Shown here in pieces: positions 8,337 to 15,548 of a stretch of 64,000 nt of DNA (its first letter is position 1; the number at the start of each line of letters is the position of its first letter). Position numbers and translations under genes: made by a program. The stretch comes from Fodinicurvata sp. EGI_FJ10296 (GTDB taxonomy: Bacteria; Pseudomonadota; Alphaproteobacteria; DSM-16000; Inquilinaceae), in assembly GCF_040712075.1 (NCBI RefSeq), contig NZ_JBFCVL010000002.1:62001-126000 (forward strand), in the 5' to 3' direction. The notes under the pieces are model-generated. The model saw only the letters and a program-made list of their open reading frames with translations. It was not told the origin of the DNA and ran no database searches.

Positions 8337-8704
8337 GCGCCACCCCCGTCACCGGATACGGGGCAGTCGCCGACGGTCAGCGTCAGTTCGGTCACGCGGT
8401 ATTCGCCGGCCGAGCCGAACATCTCTTCCGGCACGCTGATCTTCGCCAGAAAGCCGCCGGTCTCCGACCACAGGCCGATATGGGAGACGACAGCACCGGC
8501 CGGCACCTCGAAGCCGATCGTGCCGGTGGCGGCAACCGCGCCGTTCTCCGGCGCGCTCCAGGTCACCGGGCGGCGGGCATAGTCGCCGCCGTCGATCTCC
8601 TGGGCGCCGTCGGCGCCGGGATCGTCGCCGTGCAGCGACAGGGAGGTCGCGGCCGCCGCCAGCGCGGCAACGGCGGTGTCGGTGCCAAGGGGTGTCAGGG
8701 CCAT
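8333..8704 (-). CDS. tail fibre/adhesin-like small structural protein
   Basis: This 123-residue protein starts MALTPLGTDTAVAALAAAAT. The motif IGFEVPAGAVVSHIGLWSET resembles the short phage tail fibre-like family in which a VtHigLwda segment follows a valence of beta strands. A GGAGG ribosome site lies 10 nt upstream, and the start is 4 nt after the stop of gpJ. The longer frame upstream is a shadow of gpJ. The exact role is unknown; position between J and I suggests a baseplate component. Confidence 0.65.
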   Translation of the reverse strand: MALTPLGTDTAVAALAAAATSLSLHGDDPGADGAQEIDGGDYARRPVTWSAPENGAVAATGTIGFEVPAGAVVSHIGLWSETGGFLAKISVPEEMFGSAGEYRVTELTLTVGDCPVSGDGGGA

Positions 8705-8708
8705 GGGG

Positions 8709-9623
8709 TCAATCCTCCAGAGTGATGGTGACGGCTTCGCACCACGCCGCCTCATGCGCCGTGGGCAGGATGTGATCGGCCGGGCTGTCGAGCGTGACCA
8801 GCTGAACCCCCGACGGCGACAGCGCGGCAAAGAGGCCCGACCGGGCGACCGGATCGCCCAGCCGGTGACGGGCGGCGACGTAAGCCCGCAGGCGCTTTTC
8901 GGCCTCGGCGCGCACCACCTCGGCGTCGGGGCCGTCATAGACCCGCAAGCGCGCCTCGACCCGGTACGCGATGATCGCGGCGGCGCGCACCTCGACCCGG
9001 TCGGTCAGCGGCCGGACGTCGCGGGCGGACAGCGCCGCTTCCACCGCCGCCAATACTTCCGGTCCCGGCACGCCCCGGCCCTCGCGGGTCAGCACGGTGA
9101 CGATCACCCGGCCCGGTTCCGGACTGGCGACCGAGGCCGACTTGATCGCCGGATGCGCATCGCGGGCGGCGGAGATATAGGCGTTGTCCGGCCCGGCCAC
9201 GCTCAGCCGGTAGAGCGCCAGCTGGGCCCGTTCGCGCAGGGCGTCGTCCTCTTCCCAGACCGGTTCGACCGGCGGCAGGGCGTCGGGATCGCCGGGCTCG
9301 ATCAACAGCCGTTTGGTCTGCGACAGGTCCCAGGCCTTGCGGTCGAGATCCTCACTCCGGGCGCTGGCCAGCAGGGTGGCGCGCGAGGCCTCGTTGATAC
9401 GCTGGCGCAAGAGCAGCTCGCGCCAGGCATTGGCCTGCAACAACGCCGAGACCGGATCGGACTCGACCATGGCCGAGTAATCAGGATAGCGCCGGACGAA
9501 CTCGGCGCGCATCTCGGCATAAATCGCCTCGAAATCGCCCTCGTCGACGATCGGCGGCGGCGTGAACGAAGCCAGATCGACCCCGGCATAGGCGCGCACC
9601 GGCGGGATATCGAGGTCGGTCAT
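8709..9623 (-). CDS. baseplate assembly protein J
   Basis: This 304-residue protein starts MTDLDIPPVRAYAGVDLASF. It shows P2 gpJ-family features: an N-terminal ESDPVSALLQANAWRELLLR RINEAS region, a central LYRLSVAGPDNAYISAARDA segment and the C-terminal VARSGLFAALSPSGVQLVTL. It forms the wedge edge of the baseplate. Its start overlaps the stop of gpW by 4 nt (9620 to 9623). The neighbours V, PAAR and W upstream and I and fibre downstream reproduce the P2 baseplate order. Confidence 0.9.
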   Translation of the reverse strand: MTDLDIPPVRAYAGVDLASFTPPPIVDEGDFEAIYAEMRAEFVRRYPDYSAMVESDPVSALLQANAWRELLLRQRINEASRATLLASARSEDLDRKAWDLSQTKRLLIEPGDPDALPPVEPVWEEDDALRERAQLALYRLSVAGPDNAYISAARDAHPAIKSASVASPEPGRVIVTVLTREGRGVPGPEVLAAVEAALSARDVRPLTDRVEVRAAAIIAYRVEARLRVYDGPDAEVVRAEAEKRLRAYVAARHRLGDPVARSGLFAALSPSGVQLVTLDSPADHILPTAHEAAWCEAVTITLED

Positions 9624-9961
9624 GGCGACAGCTCCACGGTCAGGGAAACGGATTGATTGTCGGCGACCACCCGGCCGGACAGGCTCAACACCACCTGGCC
9701 GGGACGCGATCCGGCGACCGCCTGGACCCGGGTCAGGCGCAGGCGTGGCTCCCACCGGCGCAGGGCCCTGGCGGTGGCGGCATAGAAATCGACGACGGTC
9801 GCCGGCGTCAGCGGGGCGTCGACCAGACGCGGCAGGTCCGAGCCGTACGCCCGCCTCATCACCCGCGTGCCGACCCGCGTGGTCAGGATGTCGCGGATCG
9901 ACTGGGCGAGATGATCCGTTCCGGCCACAGGCTGGCCGGTGATGGCGTTCATGCCTTGCAT
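9620..9961 (-). CDS. baseplate protein W (gp25-like lysozyme family)
   Basis: This 113-residue protein contains the GPW/gp25 signature: GTDHLAQSIRDILTTRVGTR followed by MRRAYGSDLPRLVDAP. It is a wedge component that nucleates baseplate assembly. The ATG at 9961 has a GAGGG ribosome site at 8 nt; a second in-frame ATG at 9952 is possible. The open frame upstream is a shadow of the PAAR gene. Confidence 0.9.
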   Translation of the reverse strand: MQGMNAITGQPVAGTDHLAQSIRDILTTRVGTRVMRRAYGSDLPRLVDAPLTPATVVDFYAATARALRRWEPRLRLTRVQAVAGSRPGQVVLSLSGRVVADNQSVSLTVELSP

Positions 9962-9975
9962 GGGAAACCCTCGGT

Positions 9976-10272
9976 TTATCCGCCGATGCGCACCGTGGCG
10001 GCGCCGGTCGCGACCGCCGAGCCGCAACTCACAGGGTCGCCGATCCGACCGGCCGGGCGGCCGTTGATCCGCACGGTGCCGGACCCGGCCGCCAGAACCC
10101 CGGCATGGCAATCGCTCGACCGGTCGACGCAGCAATGCACGTCCCAGGCGTCACCAACGCGATGCGCGGCCTTCCTCTCGATCCGGACATCGCCACTACC
10201 CGCGACCGACGGCCGGGACGGCCAGCAGTCATGGCCGGTGCAGAGATCGCCGAGGCGGGTGGCTGGGGGCAT
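9976..10272 (-). CDS. PAAR-type tail spike tip protein
   Basis: This 98-residue protein starts MPPATRLGDLCTGHDCWPSR. It has repeated short strands ending in GSGxVRINGRPAGRIGD and SCGSAVATGAATVRIGG, the PAAR pattern, with Cys/His residues (C-x-G-H-D-C, HCC, CHAG) that could ligate the metal ion of the cone. PAAR proteins sharpen the gpV/VgrG spike. It lies 15 nt before gpW. The gene is separated from the spike gene V by an AT-rich insertion, although the two products act together. The upstream in-frame ATG at 10332 lies in AT-rich foreign DNA and was not used. Confidence 0.85.
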   Translation of the reverse strand: MPPATRLGDLCTGHDCWPSRPSVAGSGDVRIERKAAHRVGDAWDVHCCVDRSSDCHAGVLAAGSGTVRINGRPAGRIGDPVSCGSAVATGAATVRIGG

Positions 10273-10447
10273 AGAATTGACTCGTAGGATCAGCAGCGAG
10301 AGACCAACGTGTTTGATACAAAAAATCGGCACTCAATCAGTATCTTCCGAGAATCGGTCTTTGTAATATTTCATCCTACGAACGGATCGTGATTTCAATT
10401 TATTAATACTATTATCCATATAATAGTAGGCAAAATATTATAGTAGG

Positions 10448-11311
10448 TTAAAAGTATTTTTTTAATCTTCTTCTAGAATTACTTTTCATTCTATAAAACT
10501 CTGCTTTTTGTTCGCGTTCCATATACATCTGTTCACAATCTTCAATTAAATCTTTCGCTCTGTTGAAATCAATCATCTTTTCGTAAGACATTATTTTTGC
10601 GAGGCTATCTAATGCAAACAACTTTGCGTTCTCTAATTCTCTATTTTCCTCTCTTTTCACTCTCTCTCTCGAAACGCTATTTAAAGATTTTGGTAGTGGA
10701 AAAATAATAAATATAGATCCGATGAACGCAATCACCATGATAATATAAATTTCAAAATGAAATCCCACTCCAAACATTAGAAACAGAAACAATCCGTATT
10801 TACCCCGATTATGAATCGTTTCCTGAAATTCTGTATTATGATTTTCAATATCCTCTTTTGTGGCGCTCAATTCATAATTTACTTTCGTCATATATACGTC
10901 GATGAATTCTTCTTGACGACTTCTTTTTAGATTGAGCGCGTAGGTCAGTAATCCGACTTCGGGTCCCTCGGCGCGGCTTTTAGAGTTGTACCCTTCTAGA
11001 AAACTATTAAGTTTGTCGATCCAAAATTGCTCTTTATTTCGCAACGTTTTTATATCTGAATCATTTGTTAATTCTTCAAGAATTGAAACTGACAATCCAG
11101 AGCTATTTTTATTGAATTCCGACTGTAGTTTGACAGAGTGATGCTTATTATTTATAAGCTCATAATAGTGCTTACGTATTCTGTCATACAGATTAGTCGT
11201 TGATCCAACGTAATTTTTTCCATCATCAGAATGGATAGAGTAAACGCAATACCCATATCGTTGTTTCGACATATTATGATCACGACAGAATTCATCTATG
11301 TTCTTGCTCAT
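10448..11311 (-). CDS. AT-rich GIY-YIG domain protein with membrane hairpin (cargo gene)
   Basis: This 287-residue protein starts MSKNIDEFCRDHNMSKQRYG. Residues 19 to about 100 match a GIY-YIG nuclease fold: GYCVYSIHSDD, then KNYVGSTTNLYDRIRKHY with the expected Tyr, Gly and Arg, and a helical NKEQFWIDKLNS. About residues 165 to 205 hold two hydrophobic segments (GLFLFLMFGVGFHFEIYIIM and VIAFIGSIFIIFPL) that could form a membrane hairpin; a basic helical tail follows. An AGAGGA ribosome site precedes ATG 11311. The gene and its flanks (about 10,300 to 11,360) are strongly AT-rich in GC-rich tail DNA and separate spike V from the PAAR tip. Function is unknown; a membrane-anchored nuclease for exclusion or defence is one possibility. 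Confidence 0.75.
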   Translation of the reverse strand: MSKNIDEFCRDHNMSKQRYGYCVYSIHSDDGKNYVGSTTNLYDRIRKHYYELINNKHHSVKLQSEFNKNSSGLSVSILEELTNDSDIKTLRNKEQFWIDKLNSFLEGYNSKSRAEGPEVGLLTYALNLKRSRQEEFIDVYMTKVNYELSATKEDIENHNTEFQETIHNRGKYGLFLFLMFGVGFHFEIYIIMVIAFIGSIFIIFPLPKSLNSVSRERVKREENRELENAKLFALDSLAKIMSYEKMIDFNRAKDLIEDCEQMYMEREQKAEFYRMKSNSRRRLKKYF

Positions 11312-11364
11312 TTCATCCTCTAGGCGAGAATTATTGACACAAGTAAAATTAGTATCACCGTAAA

Positions 11365-11862
11365 TTAATTAATATCCACCGTCGCCCCATTGATCGTGAT
11401 CGGCCCCTCGGCCCGGATCGCGATCGCCCCTTTCGAGCGTAGCGTTATGTCCCCCTCGGCTTCAACCCTGACCCGCCCCTTGGCGGCGATGCGGGTCAGG
11501 CCCTGGGCGCGGTCATGCTCGACGACGGTGCCGTCGGCATATTCGGTACGGTGGATATCGGCACTGTCGGCCGGGGGCGGATGGGCGGCGCGGTAGAGCG
11601 AGCCGACCACGCAGCCCTGATTGAGATCGCCACCGGGACAGATCACTACCACCTGTTCCCCCACCTCCGGCGGGTGCCAAGTCCGGTCCTGCCCGGCGCG
11701 CGCCGTGGCGAAGGGGATCCAGTTGCTGGTGACCGGCCCGGTCGAGACGCGCAGGCGCGGCGGGTCGTAGCTGGCCTCGGTCACCACGGCGTACTGGACC
11801 AGCCCGGCGATCCGGCGTTCGGCCTCAGACAGGTCGCGATCGAGGGTCGGGCGTTCGGCCAT
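11365..11862 (-). CDS. baseplate spike protein V
   Basis: This 165-residue protein starts MAERPTLDRDLSEAERRIAG. It has the gpV/VgrG-like OB fold region (LVQYAVVTEASYDPPRLRVS...GEQVVVICPGGDLNQGCVVG) and a C-terminal beta-helix (TEYADGTVVEHD...GDITLRSKGAIAIRAEGPIT). It pierces the outer membrane during contraction. It starts 4 nt after the stop of the preceding gene. Stop TAA at 11365 lies at the junction with the AT-rich cargo block. Confidence 0.9.
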   Translation of the reverse strand: MAERPTLDRDLSEAERRIAGLVQYAVVTEASYDPPRLRVSTGPVTSNWIPFATARAGQDRTWHPPEVGEQVVVICPGGDLNQGCVVGSLYRAAHPPPADSADIHRTEYADGTVVEHDRAQGLTRIAAKGRVRVEAEGDITLRSKGAIAIRAEGPITINGATVDIN

Positions 11863-11866
11863 GGGC

Positions 11867-12691
11867 TTATCCGTTGCGAATCAGGGCTTCGTAGTCCGGC
11901 TCGTGCGCCGGGCCGATTTCCGGGGCGTGGCCGAGATAGACGGTGTCGGGCCGCTGTGCCGGATCGGCCCCCACCGGCCAGGCCGGATGCACCGTGATCC
12001 AGCTTTGCCGGACAACGACAAAAGGGGTTGCGGCATCGGGGTCGTGGGCGGTCGGATCGAAGCTGTCGCCGTCGCTGGCCGGATCCGGGGCATCGGCAAC
12101 ATAGGCCTCGACCGCTTCCAGACGTCTGGCGGCGACACGGCCCATATCGGGATCGGCCGGCAGCCGCTCCCGGACCAGGGCGGTGATGGCGTCCGTGGTC
12201 ATTGCTTCGCTCAGGACCGGCGCGGTGTCGGGAACGCGCCGGTCGGCCGTGCGATAGACGATGTCCCACATCTGGGTCATGACCAGGAACGGCATTTCGC
12301 CGGGCTCGCCCTGGCCGTGGATGCCGAGTTCGGTCTCGCTTGAGCGGTAGTCCAGCGATTCGGCCAGACCACCCAGCGTCGGATCCCGGACCAGCGCGGT
12401 CTCGGCTTCCTCGGCGATCCAGTCGGCGTGATCGTCAGCCCGGGGGCCGGCGGTATAGATCTCCACCGCCAGCGACAGACGCCGCCGATCGGGACCGCCG
12501 GGCCAGGCCTCGCGTTCGCGCGTCTCCTCGCGGGTGTAGACCAGGATGATCGGGAAGTCGCCGGGATGCGCGGCGACGGTGTGGCTGGCCCAGACACGCC
12601 CTTCCGCCCGGGTGGCATAGGCACCGCCCTCGCTGTCCCCCACCAGCCGGTCGCGCACCGCACTGCGGATCGCCTCACGGGCGGCGCGCAT
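11867..12691 (-). CDS. tail terminator-like protein, two-part
   Basis: This 274-residue protein starts MRAAREAIRSAVRDRLVGDS. The first half (RLSLAVEIYTAG...DWIAEEAETALVRDPTLGGL...QMWDIVYRT) resembles the lambda U-like tail terminator family. The second half, from about residue 164 (MTTDAITALVRERLPADPDM), has no recognised match and may be a separate domain of the head-tail connector. A good ribosome site before the internal ATG at 12202 was not found, so it is kept as one protein. It lies between the head-tail joining protein and the spike. Confidence 0.6.
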   Translation of the reverse strand: MRAAREAIRSAVRDRLVGDSEGGAYATRAEGRVWASHTVAAHPGDFPIILVYTREETREREAWPGGPDRRRLSLAVEIYTAGPRADDHADWIAEEAETALVRDPTLGGLAESLDYRSSETELGIHGQGEPGEMPFLVMTQMWDIVYRTADRRVPDTAPVLSEAMTTDAITALVRERLPADPDMGRVAARRLEAVEAYVADAPDPASDGDSFDPTAHDPDAATPFVVVRQSWITVHPAWPVGADPAQRPDTVYLGHAPEIGPAHEPDYEALIRNG

Positions 12692-13061
12692 GGGGGCCTC
12701 CCCCGCTGCCGGCGCCGGCGCCGACGCCATCCGCGTCCCGGTGCAGCCGCAGTGTCCGTCCATCGCCGGCGCTGTCGGGCTGCACGTCGATGGCCTTGTA
12801 CTGCTGGCCGTCCACCGTCACGCGGTCACCCCGCACCGGCTCCCGGCCGAGCGTCGAGACCCGCACGGCCAGCGTCGGTTCCGCCGTGCTGATTGGCACC
12901 GTGCCGGCGGCGGTCAGGTGACCCGGCTCGTTGTCGAATATCGCAACGACCGTCAGCGGCGGATCGCCCGGCTCGGCCCCGGCCGGGCGGTAGGTCACCT
13001 CCCGGCCGAAGGCCGCCTCGCAGACGTCATTCGCCATGGCGACATGATCGGCCCAGCTCAT
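12675..13061 (-). CDS. head-tail joining protein (lambda FII-like)
   Basis: This 128-residue protein starts MSWADHVAMANDVCEAAFGR. The core (VTYRPAGAEPG, AIFDNEPG, VSTLGREPVRGDRVTVDGQQ YKAIDVQPD) matches the lambda FII / phage head-tail attachment family, a small beta barrel that joins portal ring and tail. ATG 13061 overlaps the capsid stop (ATGA). Its 3' end overlaps the next gene by 17 nt. Confidence 0.8.
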   Translation of the reverse strand: MSWADHVAMANDVCEAAFGREVTYRPAGAEPGDPPLTVVAIFDNEPGHLTAAGTVPISTAEPTLAVRVSTLGREPVRGDRVTVDGQQYKAIDVQPDSAGDGRTLRLHRDADGVGAGAGSGGGPHARRP

Positions 13062-14065
13062 GCCGATACCTTGCCGGTCAACAGCACCTCCGGGCGGGTG
13101 CAGATATGCAGCGGATAGCTGGTCAGCTCGTACTGGGACCATTCATCCCGGTCGCGGTCGAGGATGACCCGGGCATAGAGTTCCTGGGCCTTACGGTTTA
13201 CGGCGTCATAGGATTCGCCGGGCGCGAAGCCGACCTGGAACAGATCGGGCACACCGACAGGGAAGAACCGCGCCTCGTCGGTGGGGATCGCCACCGTCGA
13301 CTGGTCGTCGGTGCCGCGATAGTTCACGAACTCGATATTGCCGTAGGTAAACCGGTCATAGGCCTTGCCCTCGCGCAGCTCGGCCGCCGCCGAGTGGTTC
13401 AGATAGGTGCGCTCGACCTCCGGGTGGCTGATCAACTTGTCGAAGAAGCTGTCGCCCGTCAGTGCGACGATGCGCACATCCTCGCCGAACAGCCCTTTGG
13501 CCGCCCGCGCCATGCGCCGGCGGATATCCATGCATTGCAGGCGCACCTTGGCTTCGGCCGTGTCGAGGTCGAGGACGATCGCCTCGGGCCGCTCGATGCC
13601 CCAGGCCTCGAACCAGTCGATCAGCACCGTCTCGCCATCGGCGTCGAGGACGATCCCCTGCACCGCCCCGACGCGGTGATGCTCCATGGTCAGTTCCAGA
13701 TTGTCGCGGGGCTGAAGCTTGCGCTCGGCGAACTCGCGCTGGACGTCGGCCAGCTCGTTCGACGCGAACTGGCGGATATTCTGAAGCTCGTCGGCATAAA
13801 GGGTAAAGCCGTCCTGGAGCCGGGGTGGTTCGAAGAACTGGATCTCGCGCTTGCCGCCCGGGGAGTGCTGGTGCGGCGCCCCGCGCGGCGAGGTCGGCAC
13901 CAGGCGCAACACGCCGTCGCGGCGCTCGACCTTCAGCACGGTAGTAAAGCTGTGCTTGTGCTGGAAGAGCCCCATCTGGCCGAGCAATCGCGGCCGGAAC
14001 GGGATCTTCGAGGCGGCATGGGTCAACGAGGCCTGGGAGAAAGCCTCGTGCTGGAAGATATCCAT
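13058..14065 (-). CDS. major capsid protein (lambda E-like)
   Basis: This 335-residue protein starts MDIFQHEAFSQASLTHAASK, near the usual length of the lambda gpE family. Typical segments are IPFRPRLLGQMGLFQ, the E-loop region, VKVRLQCMDIRRRMARAAKG and the C-terminal FFPVGVPDLFQVGFAPGESY. It forms the HK97-fold shell. The long upstream open frame is a shadow of the decoration and protease genes. A GAATCCGAACAG leader precedes the ATG. Confidence 0.9.
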   Translation of the reverse strand: MDIFQHEAFSQASLTHAASKIPFRPRLLGQMGLFQHKHSFTTVLKVERRDGVLRLVPTSPRGAPHQHSPGGKREIQFFEPPRLQDGFTLYADELQNIRQFASNELADVQREFAERKLQPRDNLELTMEHHRVGAVQGIVLDADGETVLIDWFEAWGIERPEAIVLDLDTAEAKVRLQCMDIRRRMARAAKGLFGEDVRIVALTGDSFFDKLISHPEVERTYLNHSAAAELREGKAYDRFTYGNIEFVNYRGTDDQSTVAIPTDEARFFPVGVPDLFQVGFAPGESYDAVNRKAQELYARVILDRDRDEWSQYELTSYPLHICTRPEVLLTGKVSA

Positions 14066-14094
14066 CTGTTCGGATTCCTTGGTCGGGAAAGGGC

Positions 14095-14472
14095 TCAGCG
14101 CAGGATCAGGCCGCGCGCGGCCAGGGTATCGGTCATGGCGTCCCTGTCTTCGGCCGACACCGCGTCGGGCCAGATCAGGGCGTGGGCGGCCAGTTCGGCG
14201 TCGCGGGTGATGGCCGTGACCTTGACGGCGTGGCGCGCCGCCCGGGCGGCATAGGCCAGCACCCCGGCCGGATCCTGCGAGCCGTCCTCGGCCGCCGGAT
14301 CGACCGGGACCGCCCGGCCGGTCACCGTCCTGATGCCGAACACGGTGCCGGGCTCCAGATCGAAGCCTTCCTCGACCGTGACCACGGCGCGCGAGCGGCG
14401 GCCCGAGGCCTCGGACACCAGGAAGGCCAGCGGGCGCGGGCCTTCGGAAAGGGGGGTATCGAGCATGACCAT
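14095..14472 (-). CDS. head decoration protein (lambda D-like)
   Basis: This 125-residue protein starts MVMLDTPLSEGPRPLAFLVS. The pattern of an N-terminal LxFLvSEaxGxrSRe segment, a central ...VFGIRTVTG...GVLAYAARA and a C-terminal region AVKVTAITRDAEL is that of the lambda gpD family, trimers that stabilise the expanded capsid. It starts at the end of the protease/scaffold gene and ends 29 nt before the capsid gene. Confidence 0.82.
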   Translation of the reverse strand: MVMLDTPLSEGPRPLAFLVSEASGRRSRAVVTVEEGFDLEPGTVFGIRTVTGRAVPVDPAAEDGSQDPAGVLAYAARAARHAVKVTAITRDAELAAHALIWPDAVSAEDRDAMTDTLAARGLILR

Positions 14473-14912
14473 CAGCCAGCCTCCGACTTACCGGCCACAC
14501 CCGACATGGCCGCGTCCCAGCCCTGCCCCGGCGCGGGCTGGTTCGGGGCATCCACCGGCCGGGCGGTGACGATCGCCGGCGCGGCGGCCGCGGCATTGGC
14601 GGCGGCGTCCAGCACCGCCTGGCGCAGGGCGCCGGGATCGACGCCCTGCTCGATCGCCGCCATGGCATCGACGGTGACGTTCAACATCCGCGCCTGTTCG
14701 GCCACACGCATGACCGCGGCCGCCTGACGGCGGATGGCGGCGGTGTCGCCTGCCGGAGCACTGGGCTGCGTCGTTGCGGCGGCGCGGGCGCCGACGATGC
14801 CGGGCGGGACGGCGGGCGCCTCGGCCGGGGCGGCGGGCACCGGAGCGGGACTGGCTGCGGGATCGGCGGTCATAGCGGGATCAGCGTTCGGTTGGGGACT
14901 GGGATCGGGCAT
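14472..14912 (-). CDS. probable internal-start scaffold protein (Nu3-like)
   Basis: An in-frame ATG at 14912 inside the protease gene starts MPDPSPQPNADPAMTADPAA and has AAAGGA six nt upstream. It would make a 146-residue Ala/Pro-rich protein with a C-terminal helical region (AAIRRQAAAVMRVAEQARML). This is the same nested arrangement as lambda C and Nu3. The internal start is inferred. Confidence 0.5.
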   Translation of the reverse strand: MPDPSPQPNADPAMTADPAASPAPVPAAPAEAPAVPPGIVGARAAATTQPSAPAGDTAAIRRQAAAVMRVAEQARMLNVTVDAMAAIEQGVDPGALRQAVLDAAANAAAAAPAIVTARPVDAPNQPAPGQGWDAAMSGVAGKSEAG

Positions 14913-15548
14913 GGGAATCCTTTCGGGCTGGTGGGAAGGGGACAGGCAGAGCGCCAGATCCCGGGGCGGGTCGGCGAAGTAGCGGCCGGCCTCGAACCGG
15001 GCGGTGACGGTGACCGGGTCGAGCACGGCATCGGCGAACCCGGCGGCCACGGCCTCTTCGGCCGTCATCCAGGTTTCGGCGGCCATCAGCGACCGCACCG
15101 ACTCCGGCGTCTGGCCACTGCGCTCGGCATAGACCGCGACCACGCCGTCGCGGATGCGGGACAGGCCTTCGGCCATCTGGCGCATCTGTTCCGGCCCGCC
15201 GGCGACGGAGCCGGCCGGGTCGTGGATCATCATCAGCGCGTTACCCGGCATCTCGATCCGGTCGGCGGCCATGACAATCAGCGAGGCGGCCGAGGCGGCC
15301 ACGCCTTCGATCCGGGCGGTGACCGTGGCCGGGTGACGGCGCAGGATGTTGTGGATGGCGATCGCGTCGAACACCGCCCCGCCCGGGCTGGTGACGCGCA
15401 GCGTGATCGCGTCCACCTCGCCCAGCGCGGCCAGGTCGCGGGCGAAGCCGGCGGCCGAGACGCCGAAGGCCCCGATCTCGTCCAGGATCCAGATCTCCGC
15501 CGCGCCGGCGGCGGTGGCTGTCATCGTGAACCAGCTGCGTGCGGTCAT
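14472..15548 (-). CDS. ClpP-type head maturation protease with C-terminal scaffold
   Basis: This 358-residue protein has a ClpP/S49-like domain over residues 15 to about 190: ITLRVTSPGGAVFDAIAIHN, the nucleophile Ser86 in EGVAASAAS and the catalytic His109 in ALMMIHDPAG. Residues 213 to 358 are Pro/Ala-rich then helical, as in scaffolds. An internal ATG (14912) with AAAGGA upstream could produce a separate scaffold, as lambda C/Nu3 does. It cleaves and assembles the prohead. ATG 15548 overlaps the portal stop (ATGA). Confidence 0.88.
   Translation of the reverse strand: MTARSWFTMTATAAGAAEIWILDEIGAFGVSAAGFARDLAALGEVDAITLRVTSPGGAVFDAIAIHNILRRHPATVTARIEGVAASAASLIVMAADRIEMPGNALMMIHDPAGSVAGGPEQMRQMAEGLSRIRDGVVAVYAERSGQTPESVRSLMAAETWMTAEEAVAAGFADAVLDPVTVTARFEAGRYFADPPRDLALCLSPSHQPERIPMPDPSPQPNADPAMTADPAASPAPVPAAPAEAPAVPPGIVGARAAATTQPSAPAGDTAAIRRQAAAVMRVAEQARMLNVTVDAMAAIEQGVDPGALRQAVLDAAANAAAAAPAIVTARPVDAPNQPAPGQGWDAAMSGVAGKSEAG

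Noticed and set aside
10448-11311. A homing endonuclease in an intron or intein
   Set aside because: The gene is free-standing between complete spike and PAAR genes. Neither gene is interrupted, and the protein has membrane segments that homing enzymes lack.
11867-12202. A separate gene starting at the internal ATG 12202
   Set aside because: There is no convincing ribosome site, and the reading frame is continuous with the tail terminator-like part.
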